From: Quillaja saponaria
Lineage: Eukaryota > Streptophyta > Magnoliopsida > Fabales > Quillajaceae
Assembly: GCA_029379385.1 (NCBI GenBank)
Contig: CM055607.1
Span: 35,275,235-35,339,234 of the forward strand
Direction of reading: 5' to 3'
DNA: 64,000 bases
Below are positions 11,243 through 25,191 of the stretch, piece by piece (within the stretch, counting starts at the first letter, position 1; each line of letters starts with the position of its first letter). The position numbers were made by a program, and so were the translations under genes. The notes under the pieces were generated by a model, which was given only the letters and a program-made list of their open reading frames with translations, had not been told where the DNA came from and searched no databases.

Positions 11243-12894
11243 ACTCATTCGTACTTTATCTATTATGCTTGTTTCTGCATTTTTCATTTATGTTCACTTC
11301 AATGTTGTGTACTTGCTTAAACATAATGTTGCTTTGATTTTCTTGGGTTTCATATCCTTAACATTTGTGGTTGGTATATGCATCAGCATGTTGTTAATTC
11401 TTGCCTAATTCCATTTTAAATTTTGAGTCGTGAATGCTTGAATGGTACCTTCTACATGGTGTAATGCTTAGGGAACAACTTGCCGTCAACATGACCCAAT
11501 GTCCTTGAGGATGGGTAAAATTTGTGTTGTTTTAAGTACATGTTATTTTTATTTTTATTTTTGGGCTAAGAAAAAGCGAGATTGATGATAGCTAACCTTT
11601 TTGGACATGGCCACCATGCTTGGTCTATACAGTTTTACTTTGTGATATAGTATAATAGGATTATATAATATATTAAATTGTATAGTTATTTTATTATTAT
11701 TATATTTTTTATTATAAAATTTTATATTATCAGATATAATATATAAAAAAATTACTAATATAAGTCTATATTATTATACTGTTAAACATTATATAAAAAT
11801 TAATATAATAATTTTACACTGCCTTATTATTTATGACAGGTTAAATAAGCTATAAAAAGTTTTAATCAACAATGCAACAAGTTCGCATACTCGTGTACAT
11901 ATGATAGACCATACACATGTAATTTGCGGGCTCTGCCTTTGATTATTTATTAAGAATTAATTTACAACTACCAATTTATTTTAAACATCAATTATATGAT
12001 CTAGAAGGGTCGCTCTTACAATTGTTGAAGTTATTTTGTGGGATGCAATACTGAAAATGACATCAACTTTAATTGCGTCCCCACATTTCACTTCTATGTC
12101 TGAACTTGCAGTCAATGTAATCCTGCAGACTTTTGGTGTGGAACCATGCAAATCTACACACCACACTCCTGCATGTACTAATATATTTATATTGTCAAAT
12201 GGTAAAGTAGTGGCGGATTTTTCTTACGTATGTGTTAAAGTTCGATCAGCGACATGTTTATATGATTGACCATGTAATCGCTTTGCCCTCCATCTATTTA
12301 TGAAGAATTAATTTACACCAACCAAATCGGTTGGATTGTAGTCGACAACTTAGACTGAGTTGAAGTTACGAATTATTTGATAGTTGGACAGTTGGATGGG
12401 TGAAAATTGATATTCAAATTTGGTATTTAAGAAGTGTAAAATAAATATTAATTATTTTAGCTAAACTTTTTATAATAAATATTTTATTATTTATTTTAAG
12501 TATTAGTAAAATAATTATATTTTATTGTAATATTATTTTGATCTATAAGTTAAATTGTTGTTATAGATAACAAATTTAATAGAAGTTATATAAATTATTA
12601 AGAATTATATATATTTTTTATTTAATTAAATATTAAATTATTATTCTTTTTGTTATTTATTTGATATTGATTATTAATAAAAATTATATAGCATGTATAA
12701 TATTTAAAATATAATTATAACTTTAATCAGAGGAACACAGCAGAAAAAGAAGGCGGCCTAATAATTGCACGTCACTCATCACACCGGCGAACACAGCTTC
12801 ACTGACCCCGACTCTGGTTTCTTCCATCCCCATTTAGCTATAAGTACTCGGGCTACTTTTCCTTTTTCTTCACAAACACAGAGAGATTCAATCA
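11243..12894. other. Intergenic with start of second duplicated unit
   Basis: It holds the 3' untranslated region of copy 1, then from about 11600 a sequence related to 7255-7330, and at 11995-12165 a sequence related to 7795-7945. These mark the left part of the second duplication unit. From 12340 to 12720 the DNA is AT-rich without a gene. Confidence 0.6.
12838..12844 (+). promoter_or_regulatory. Probable TATA box of epoxide hydrolase copy 2
   Basis: CTATAAG lies about 50 bp before the ATG at 12895, leaving a short leader of roughly 20-25 nt. The leader shares CACAAACACAGAGAGATTCAATCA-like sequence with copy 1, whereas sequence further upstream has diverged. Confidence 0.5.
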
Positions 12895-14366
12895 ATGGAG
12901 GGGATAGAACATAGAATGGTGGATGTGAATGGTATCAAAATGCACATTGCAGAAAAAGGACAAGGCCCAGTTGTTTTATTTCTCCATGGCTTCCCTGAAC
13001 TCTGGTACTCCTGGAGGCACCAGATCCTTGCTCTAAGCTCACTGGGTTACCATGCTGTTGCCCCTGATCTCAGGGGCTATGGGGACACTGATGCCCCCAC
13101 TTCAATTTCCAGCTACAGCTGCTTTCACATTGTTGGTGATCTTATTGCACTCATTGACTCTCTGGGGACAGAGCAGGTTTTCCTTGTGGCACATGATTGG
13201 GGTGCTATAATAGGCTGGTACTTGTGCCTGTTCCGGCCTGACAGAATCAAGGCATATGTGGGTCTTAGTGTTCCATTCCTCCCCAGAAACCCAAAGATAA
13301 AACCTTTGGATGCCTGGCGTGCTCATTTTGGAGAAGATTACTATATCTGCAGATTTCAGGTTCTAGCTTATCAAGCCATTCAATGATGTTCTTTTTTTTA
13401 AGAAAATATTTAGGTTGAATTTTTCTACAATGGTTTTTAATTTTCCAAGAAAGGTGTCATAGTCTTTATAAAATACCAGAACAATTTTAGTAACTATTCT
13501 TTTGTGTGTGTACCAAAATTAGTGTCTTTTTTAGTAAAATTCATAATTCTGGGTTGGATCTAACTTCTAGTAACTGTAGCCTCTTCCGGACAAACCTTTC
13601 CAATTTATGTGGGGATAATGGAGGCTAAATAGTATCCTACTTGGGGAAGATTTGTTGTTATCTAAAAGGGAATCAGATTGTTCAATTTTCGTTGTGGATT
13701 TCAGTCTCGCATGCCTCTTGAATTCATTTGTACTTTGCTTAATTTATGTAACAGGAGCCAGGAGAGATTGAGGCTGTTTATGCTGAAACTGGTACTGCTC
13801 AAACACTGAAGGGCATTTTCACAAGTCGCAAGCCTGGTCCACCCATCTTGCCAAAGGGAAAGGGGTATAATTTGGATCCAAAATCACAAACGGCATTGCC
13901 CTCCTGGCTCTCAGAGGAAGACCTTGCTTACTATGCCAACAAATTTGAGCAGAAGGGCTTCACAGGAGCGTTGAACTACTACAGAAATATGAACCTGTAA
14001 GCTTTTTACTTTTCTTTTATTCTCTTTGCTGCTGTATATATTCAGAATCAGAAAGCACATCTTCATCACTAACATATTTAGGTTGCGAGTTTGAACTTAA
14101 ATTCTTCTGGTAATTGCAGAAACTGGGAGCTCAGTGCAGCATGGACTGGAGCACAAGTGAAAGTTCCTGTCAAGTTCATAGTGGGAGACATTGACTTGGT
14201 ATACACCACCCCAGGAATGAAGGAATATATACACAATGGTGGTTTTAAGAAAGATGTGCCAAATTTGGAGGAAGTTGTTGTAATGGAAGGGGTAGCCCAC
14301 TTCAACAACCAAGAAAGTGCTGAGGAAACCAGCAATCATATTTACTACTTCATTAAGAAGTTCTGA
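12895..14366 (+). CDS. Soluble epoxide hydrolase, tandem copy 2
   Basis: Same reaction and fold as copy 1. Exons 12895-13359, 13755-13996 and 14120-14366 have exactly the same lengths (465, 242, 247 nt) and phases as copy 1, giving 317 aa. HGFP, Asp101 (VAHDWGA), Tyr150, Tyr231, Asp261 and His296 are all present. Introns are shorter (395 and 123 nt, against 677 and 109 in copy 1) but still alignable. Most differences between the copies fall in exon 2, which encodes much of the lid over the substrate pocket (12 of 21), so the copies may differ in substrate preference; this is inference. It is convergent with RPL18 downstream. Confidence 0.93.
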
Positions 14367-15117
14367 AATCATTCGTAGCTTGTCTATTATGCATCTTTAT
14401 TTTATGTTCACTTCAATGTTTCGTGCTTGCTCAACATAATGTTGCTTTGATTTTCTTGGGTTACTATCCATAACATTTGTGGTTGGTATATGCATGCTGT
14501 TACTTCAATATTGCCGTAACTCAATTTCAAATTTTGAGTCGTGAATGGTACTCTCTACATGGTTATGCTTCCGGAACAACTTGCTATCAAAATTCAAAAT
14601 GACCATATGACCTTGAGGATGGGCAATATTTCCGTTCTTTTACGAGTACATGTTGCATGACATAAATTGTAATAAACTAATCAAAACAAGTCAAATTACT
14701 AAAATTTCATCGGCATTAACTTCTGAACTACGGTGACAATAAGACAAAATGATAAATAGTACAGTATTGTGATACTAACAATTCTAAGAAAACAAACCAG
14801 CTGTAAAAAGTTATTTTTTAATAACCAAATAAGTAGAAAGTCTACAAAAGAAAAGGGTTAATCTAAAATCTGAACTGTAGGTTACGACATATTGTAATAC
14901 CAAACAAAGCTCTTGAAGTGTAAATTGGGAATCCAAAATATAGATACTGTATTTGGTACTCCAAGACAATTGTTCAAGAAAAAAATAAAACTGAAACATT
15001 AATTATCCTCTGGATGAAATTCAAAGAAAGTTGACAAAGATGGGAATTGTTAAATATCGAAGCTCTTAATTGCTAAACTCAAAACAACACATTTGCCTGA
15101 CAAGAACTACAACAAAA
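14367..15117. other. Convergent intergenic region
   Basis: It holds the 3' ends of epoxide hydrolase copy 2 (plus strand; still similar to the copy 1 3' region to about 14650) and RPL18 (minus strand). No gene is seen. Confidence 0.6.
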
Positions 15118-17255
<2,138 letters not shown>

Positions 17256-17329
17256 TGGAGCTTGAGTGCTGCAGCTCTATCCCGACGCCCGCGACTGCTG
17301 AGAGTTCTGACTTCTGAGAAAGTCGAAGC

Positions 17330-17381
17330 TAGGGTTTTGGAGGAGATTTTATGGGTGCGAGGCGTCTAGGGGTATTGGGCC
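17330..17381 (-). promoter_or_regulatory. Telo-box and site II element of RPL18
   Basis: On the minus strand AAACCCTA (17330-17337) and GGCCCA (17376-17381) lie 75-126 bp upstream of the ATG. The telo-box plus site II (TGGGCY) pair is the typical promoter module of plant ribosomal protein genes, linked to TCP factors and growth-dependent expression. Confidence 0.65.
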
Positions 17382-17604
17382 TTGCACGTGAAACCCTTGG
17401 AAGTTAATGGGTTGAATGTTGCCAAGCCCATTACATCAGTTTCGTTGTAAGAAACTGTGGATTGCAGTCTTATGATCTTTTTTTTTTCTTTTTTTAATAA
17501 AACTTGATAGTAGAGAGAAAATAAAGATTAACATAAATAATATATTTGTTCTAAAACTTGATTCCTAAAAAAAGAGTTTTTTTTTTTTTTTGGGTGAGAA
17601 ACTA

Positions 17605-18338
17605 AGGTTTAGTTTGGTAATGTTGTAACTTTTTTATAGATATTATACTTTCTGGCTCTCTTAGAACTATTTTTAAAATATCAGTACTAATATTTAATAA
17701 AATAATATAAAAACTATTATCAATAAGTAAAAATTACAAAATTAGAATTGCGTAAATTCTTTGTAAAGATGCTTTGAAATTTAAATTGATTATAATAAAT
17801 ATTGATAATTAACCTACTATATTAATTTATCGAATGATAAATACAAATTTTCATTAAAAATTAAGATCATGTTAATCTTTCAAGGTTTGGTTCGATAATA
17901 CTTTTGGGGTGCTTGTACTTATGAAAAATATAAGTCAATATTTTTATATTTGGTAACAAAAAAAAAAAATTTGAAATGTGTCTCCTCTGGACTTTTAAAT
18001 TTCACAGTATTTTTAAAAGCTAGTTTTTTCTCTCAAAAATTTAAAAGACTAATATAAATTTAACTTTAAATAAAAATTCATATTTATCCTTCAACTAATT
18101 AATGTAGTATATTAGTTATCTCTCTTTTAATTATCAATGTCTATTATATTCGATTTAAATTTTTGGAGTAACTTTATAATAAATTTATCAAATACTAATT
18201 TGTGACTATTGCTTGTTAAGAGCAACTTTTACATTATTTTGCCAAACATTATTATTATGACTTTTTAAAAAACTGTTTTAAGAGAACCAGAAAATCACAA
18301 CACTTCTTAAAAAATTATAACATTACCATATCAAGCTT
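17605..18338. mobile_element. Foldback/MITE-like element, about 735 bp
   Basis: The left arm (about 17605-17670, beginning TTTAGTTTGGTAATGTTG) is the inverted counterpart of the right arm (about 18270-18338, containing AACATTACCATATCAAGC). They pair over roughly 60 bp with mismatches, including the TAATGTT core and the CTGG(C/T)TCTCTTA stretch. The interior is AT-rich and non-coding. A second 'AAGGTTTGGTTCGATAAT' start at about 17880 hints at a nested relative. No clean target duplication was found. Superfamily not assigned. Confidence 0.5.
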
Positions 18339-19070
18339 AAATTTTTTAGAATAGAAGCTAGTTTTAAAAACATCCCTAACTTTTAAAAACCCATAATAAA
18401 AACATCCTAGTGTTATATGCATTATTATTAGTAAAAATATATATTTTAAAGAAAAATAAAAAATATGATCTATTAATTATATATTTACAAATCATGTAAA
18501 ATTATATATATATAGATTCTGAAATTTAAAGTAAAACCTTTTCTTATTGTTATGAAAAAAAATTACAAAATAATCCCGACACATACTTTAATATTGTCAC
18601 TTGCCAAGCCATAGCCATTGCTACTGGGAAGTGTTGCAACATGAAAATAAGAATTACAAGGTATCATTAATGAAGGCTTCTAATTCCCTTTTAAAAAAAT
18701 TCGAGAGTGGTACCTTTAATTGTTAATTAATATTAACACCCTTAAATCTCTTAAAAGGCGTTCAGATAGAGCATTCCCTGTGAACTTATGGCCCTTAATC
18801 TGAATTGAACTAATAATATTTGTTAATGTGCACAGCAAGCTTAATGAATGTACGGCAAAAGCTAATCAAAGGATCGATAATTGCATAACTGATTTCTTTG
18901 AGGTTTACACTAGACAGAAATAAAAAGGGAACCAACTGAGGAATACATACAACTCATTTGTCTGGATCAACACCCACAAAACAGGAGTATTTGTTGCTTT
19001 AAACAAAACAAAAATATACTCATTTTCTCTAAGTTATATGGTTGGTAATGCATAAGATCTTGCAACATTC
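18339..19070. other. Intergenic, 3' flank of MCTS1
   Basis: AT-rich spacer, then the 3' untranslated region of the minus-strand MCTS1 gene nearest 19071. No gene or RNA is recognised. Confidence 0.5.
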
Positions 19071-22000
19071 TCAATCAAACCGCTCCATCTACAAAATTGG
19101 TTGAGAAAAAAGTATTAGTGTAAATAAGTCAAAGAAAGAGATTGTAGTAGTGAGCAAGATAGGTAAAAGGCAGAAAGCAGAAATAATATCATATACAGTT
19201 ATGTGATGAATAAACAAAATTGATTGTACATAATAGGTTGAGAAGAAAACTAATTTCATGCCTCAACTGTTTGTTGGCATTATTCCTTTGAAGAACACAA
19301 AATATGAGTCTTGACTCTCTGTGGTACATAATGAATCAGAATAGGATGTAATGAGTTCATACCTTCCAAAGACCATCATTGAGATAATGCATGTTGTCCA
19401 CCCCAATTCCTTTGTTGATTGTTTTTCTGAAAATAATCCATTCAACATTTTGAATATGACAATCATTAGAAACAACCTTATCCATCAATAACAAGCAGAA
19501 AAAAGTGATATTCTAAAGTAACAGCACTTATAGACCGGCCTATTAAACAACTGATTTCTCTTTCCACATAATCTGCAACTTTAGAAGTACCGAGTTTTCA
19601 AGTTGCCTGTTACCAATTGGACTGAACCAAAATATAGTTTTTTTTTTTTTTTTTTTTTTCGATTGCTCCAATCTCTAGGCCCACAAAGGCATTAGTGGGA
19701 GAGTTCCTTGACATGCCAATGGCTACCATTTCTGTTAATGCCATATAAACGCTCTAATATCCACACTCCACTAGTTGCCATGGTAATTAGACATGCTTGA
19801 ACATGTTTGTGTGCGAAGCATGATAGTTACATAGCCAGTGATGATAAAATCTACTTCAGATGGCATGTGATATAAGTTTTAGTTTTCTAAATGATTATAG
19901 ACACTAAAATATTCTTCTGAATGTTCATCACATGTGAGGACAAAATTAACTAAAAATAATATCCAGCCAGTGATGTCAATAGTCATGCATAGTTTGTGTA
20001 CGTGAAAGAGAGATTAGGCACGCCTGAAAGGAGAATATACACTGGTTATTTTGTTCACAACTCATGTCTGGCACTCTACTGAATAGAAAAAATAACAAGA
20101 AGAGGTATCTTACATGTCTTTCGCTGACATTTTTGTAAAGCCAATAGCAAGAGCATGTTGCTTTCCTTCAGCCATGATGGCCTGAGAAGATAATAGTCCC
20201 ACAAATAAGAAAGATATGTGATGTACTACTGTCAACATATTAATATTAAGAACATTCATTGGACAAAGTATATAACATCCAGAAACAGAACCAATATACA
20301 AAATTTAACAGAACTGTACCACAGGAGATTCTGCCTGCACTTCTTCATCCAAAGCTCCACCAGGAGATGTCAGACCAGGACACATTATGTTAGCACCAGA
20401 CAGGACAAATTTTATTGCACCCCGGTCGACTTGTAATTTCTTCATGATATTTGGATCTATAAAACCAATGGCAGTAACAAGATTCAAATGCAATATGAAA
20501 AATGAATAAGGAATGAGAAATGACTGAAGAAGAGCAAGCATGTCCATCTCAGCCTATAGAATCTCTAAGTCATATGTGCATTCTATACAACCAAAAGGTT
20601 TTGATGGGAAATGATAGAACAGAGAGCAGTAATTGGAAAACATTTTTGAGTATGAAGATGTGTATGCAGGAGAGAGTGATGAAAGAGAGTTTGGGGAATA
20701 ATGGTGAGGGCTACACTTCAATGTGATAGTGTGAATACAAACCACAGAACCACATGGACTACAAAGATTATGGAATGTAAAGAGTAAAACTTCCTTAAGT
20801 CCAAGCAGAGAGCAGAAAAATCTGAGAATTGCATCATCATTAGATGTTTCTTTTTTATGGCCTTAGGTGTGTACATTAAGAAATCTATTCACCATTATAA
20901 TTGCTTACGCACTAAGTGCCCTTTCGCAAAAAGAGTTAATATATCAGATCCAATCATTAACTTGAAGATAAGCAACAAGTAGTGAAAAAATTGTAAGCTT
21001 GACAACCAGGGTTTCCCTTACATCCTTTCTACAAAAATAGTTTAATCACAGTCTTAATTCTACTCCTCCATTTAAAACCAAAAGAGGAAGGGCATAATCG
21101 ATTCTGGTCTCATTCAGGCTCACCTAATGTAAGAAGTTTTCATCTGATGCAAAAGAATCAAATAATTAATCTTTAAAAAAAATTTAACTCTAATTGCCAA
21201 GAAAGAAATACTTTACATTGATGGAGGAGTCGTAGGGTGGGCATGTACGGTCCATCACGGATATTGAAAAATAAAGGTACGTTGTTGACCAAAACGAGAT
21301 TCAGATGGTTCTGACTAGAAGAACAAAGCCCAGAAAAGAAAAGGTCATGGCTCATATATCAAGCAAGACAATCATCATGAAAAAAGAGAAAGTAATCTAA
21401 GAAGATATATTTAAGAAGCAGTAGCACAGTTACAAACCATTTGACAACAATGAGAGGAGACTTCTTCGGAAGTAAATCATCAAGAACTGGTTCAAGCCCA
21501 GGGTACTGAACAAGAGTGGAAGTTCAGACATGAGAACACAAACAAGCAAATGAACAATCATATATGATGTTCAAATACTTTTTCAGGTGTTATAAAATAC
21601 AGCAGTGACAGGCAACCATCACCTCTTCTGCAATACTTTGCCGAATTTTTCGTTGGACAGAAGCCTTGACTTGGTTTTGTGCAGATACCTCGTCAGATGA
21701 AAACCTATAAGATATCAACTTATAAATATATAGACATAAAATATACCCATAATAAAAAAATGGGTATAGATAGTTCATGCATAAATTACTAGTGCACAGA
21801 TAAAATCAAATCTGAAGAGCAGTTGCAGATGCAAACAATATGCAACATTACCAAATCACATCGATTAGATAGTAATTAACACAGCAAGAGTGTCAGGCCA
21901 AACTCAGAGTATACATTACTCTATGCAGAACGTATCTAGGTGAAGAGGCAAAAGAACAAAAAAAATTAAACCTCAGTACTCATGTATCACCTACTGCCAT

Positions 22001-23395
22001 AAACCATTAAAACCAGAAGGGCACCATGCAGGGAAGGTGGTAAGCATCAGCATTTTACTACAACAAAGAGACTAGATAGCGTTAACACTGTTTAAAACAG
22101 CAGTACTACAGCTATAATAATAAGAACTAGAAATATGATCCTTCTGGGAGAACAATCCAACAACTTTAGAAAATTCTTCCAAATAGTAAGATCTGATGTA
22201 ACATGCTCATTTAGCTCTAAGTATCACCCCTACCTAGCTCTTTCAATACAAAAACAACATAAGCAAATTTTAGTCCAAAATTTTTCAAAGCTATTCTGCC
22301 TACTTGAATTTTATCACCCTTCTGCAACAGGCTTTACATATCTACTGCACACATGTCCAAAGTCCAAACCATCTTGGACAACTTCCCTTATTTTATTATC
22401 AACAAAAGCTATTCTACCTGTGAATGGATGTGCTCATTTCTCTTCTTTTCTTAATTACAACACATCCACCTTAACATTTTCATTACATTGTTTCTTTTTG
22501 GACAAATTGCTTCTTAACAGCTGAAAACTCAGTACAATAAAGCATCTCAGAACATGTTTTACAAATGCAAAGAAACAAATATTATAGTCATTAATAGTTA
22601 CAGGAAAATTGTTTTCCCATTGACTGTAAAAGGATATACAACACAGCTCCCAGCTTAGAAATCAGTGATAACATAAATTATGCAAAAATGTAACCAACTT
22701 AGTTGCAAAATCTCTAAGCATAATTATTATTAGCAAAACAATGATAAGTATCTAATTATATATAAAATAAAAATGATGGGTATCAATATATGCCAACGAG
22801 AGGTTAATCCCCAAAACTTCCCTAAAACAGTACATTATTTGCCTCAACCTAGATGTCCAGTTGCAAGAAAACGTACAGTGAAGCATGAAAATGCCTGTGA
22901 AATACTAGTCACATCCACAATTTGCCACTCCAAATCTCTTTATTACAACAAAGCGAATAATGTATCTAGGTGAAGAGGCTACACCATCTACCTCCCCTAA
23001 AACAGTACATTATTTGCCTCAACCTACGTGTCCAAATGCAAGAGAATGTACAGTGACGCATGAAAATGCCTGAGAAATACTAGTCACATCCACAATTTGC
23101 CACTCCAAATCTCTTTATATACAAAGCCCACCAGAGAATTTAAAGCAAACGATATCACATAAATCGTTAAAATTTAACCCACCATCAAAAGCCAATTCAT
23201 ATTACAACAAAAAGGAGGAGCCCATGAATCCCAACCGAAAGATACTCAAACGAACAGAATGTCAAATTTTGGTTCACAAATCTAATCGCACCAACCAAAA
23301 TCCAAATAACATTTTCCCCATAAAATGAAGAAAGAAAAAGCGAATGAATTTATACATAATATTGATAGATTGAAGAAAGCATACTTTTTGAACAT
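19071..23395 (-). CDS. MCTS1/MCT-1 family translation reinitiation factor (PUA domain)
   Basis: A 40S-binding factor that works with DENR in recycling and reinitiation. Eight coding exons on the minus strand: 23385-23395, 21623-21704, 21438-21505, 21217-21314, 20320-20456, 20114-20181, 19363-19426 and 19071-19088. They join in frame to 181 aa, exactly the family length. Landmarks are [20 protein letters not shown] (N-terminal domain), then [20 protein letters not shown] and [12 protein letters not shown] (start of PUA), [14 protein letters not shown], and the C terminus [21 protein letters not shown]. The first exon has 11 coding nt (MFKK) and the last only 18. Intron 1 is 1.7 kb and holds a tandem duplication. 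Divergent from the SWEET gene. Confidence 0.95.
22820..23126. repeat. 175-bp-period tandem duplication in MCTS1 intron 1
   Basis: 22820-22952 and 22995-23126 are about 90% identical (both contain CCTAAAACAGTACATTATTT and CACATCCACAATTTGCCACT). The phrase 'TATCTAGGTGAAGAGGC' recurs at about 21926 and 22963, suggesting a longer ancestral unit. Confidence 0.75.
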
Positions 23396-23634
23396 GTTTG
23401 CTTTTGCAGGAAAGTCTGAACCCTAAAGCTTTCGAATTGAACTAACAAAATAAAACGATATGCAAGCTTTTAGTAGCTCTCGATCTAAAACCTTTGCTGT
23501 GAGCCTGTAACTCTGTTAGTTCTTGGAAGGTGAAAATGGTGGCGAACGATTAAGCTCTTTAGCTCTATCTCACCGGTGCTATTACCCTGCGTCGTTGCCA
23601 AGCCAAATTCGGACTTTGGACTGCGTTGGGCTCG

Positions 23635-23723
23635 GAGGCAAGGTCTTTGTTTTGTCGGTTAAGATAAATTTCTTTTTGGGTTTATTATGGGCTCATTTCC
23701 AGCCCAAGTTTGAAATGGGCCCA
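23635..23723 (-). promoter_or_regulatory. Site II cluster upstream of MCTS1
   Basis: Four TGGGC(C/T)-type motifs in either orientation (TTGGGCT, ATGGGCT, AGCCCAA, TGGGCCCA) lie 240-330 bp before the MCTS1 ATG. Such clusters are common in plant translation-machinery promoters. Confidence 0.5.
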
Positions 23724-23759
23724 AGTGTGATGGTTCTTTTTAGTTTGGTGTAACAAACC

Positions 23760-25191
23760 TTTGAAGTTAGAACAAAAGAAATTTGAAAGTAAAAACAATG
23801 GGAAATAGAAAAAATGATCAAATATTTTTGTTTTTTTCAGAAAAAAGAAGAACAAGAGACCAAATAATAGGAAATCTTGTCTGCTATTTTATTTTTTATA
23901 ATCAACATGAGTTCTCTTGGCCTATAATCCACCCAAAGGAAAAGGTGTGAAATATTACACCAAAATTCATAAATAAAGCTGAGATAAATAATTTAAATAA
24001 AAGAAAGAATCACCTACAAATCAATCGATGATAAAACTCGAATAGGAGACATTTTCTTAACCAATTTAATTATTCAACTAAGAGTTTGTCAGCTTACGGC
24101 TTAGTTAATTAGTGATGTCTTATCCAGTTTTCTTTATTATTTTGTTTTTTTCCCCCAAATTAACCCTTTTCTTCTAGTAACAAATAAAACTATTATGTTG
24201 TCTTTGTTTTAATTTAGAAATATTAAAACCATAAGAAATGTTAATGATGCTTTTTTGATAGTGTAAAGTGTAATCCTCACGTGAACTCTTAATAACCAAG
24301 GGGGGAAACTCTTACAACCATAAATATATTAACTTTTTAAAGACTTTGGTAAAAGAACAAATTAAGATGATCAACTTCACGTTTTTATGGTCAACACCAT
24401 AAGCATCATATTTCAAGCTTCAAACTTGAAGGATATGGAGATTAGGAGTACCTCTAACTCTTGAATTCATCTACTTTTTTTTTTTTTTTTTCCTTAATTC
24501 ATGTACTAAAGGAGAACTTCACGTTTAAAAGCTTTCTATAGTAACTTTTTTGACTGGGCAGTGCCATATTAGTTTTTGCTAAGCGCCTAAGAAGTCTTTA
24601 CCTTTTTATTAATTTTGAAGAATGTGAGTTGACCATGAATCAATATTTAATTATCTACAAAATAAATCAAATTATCCAAAAAAATATTCATCATTCATGG
24701 TTATGAACCATAGTGTCGGCAGCATATTACTAAAAATATATAATATATGTTCACTCCTTTAATTTGTCAAGAATAAAATTCTGGTATATTTCATATTGTG
24801 ATCGTATATAAAATGAACTAACACACCACATGTCCATTAAAGAAAAAAAGGACCAAACAGATGTAAAGTACCAAAAGAATAATAAATTTCAAACCCAAAC
24901 AGAAAATGAGAGTGATGAAGGTGGTGGACCATAGCACAAGCCACTACCAACATATAGGGACAAAACCATGAGAGGGGAAAAACCCATAGATTATTATAGA
25001 GGATACGCATACATGGAATCTATAAAGCTTTTGTACACTGACTACTGACCATATAATTAAAGCAACACCAAAAACAAAAAATTGTAATATCAGCAATCAG
25101 TAATTCCCACAGTTCCTATCTTCCCCAACCACCGATATCCACAATTACCTCTTCATCTTTTTCTCAAATCTCACTGAGCTCTTCTTCTTCC
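23760..25191. other. Divergent intergenic region between MCTS1 and SWEET
   Basis: AT-rich with a poly-T run near 24475-24490. The last 100 bp before 25192 are CT-rich, consistent with the SWEET leader. No further gene seen. Confidence 0.5.
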
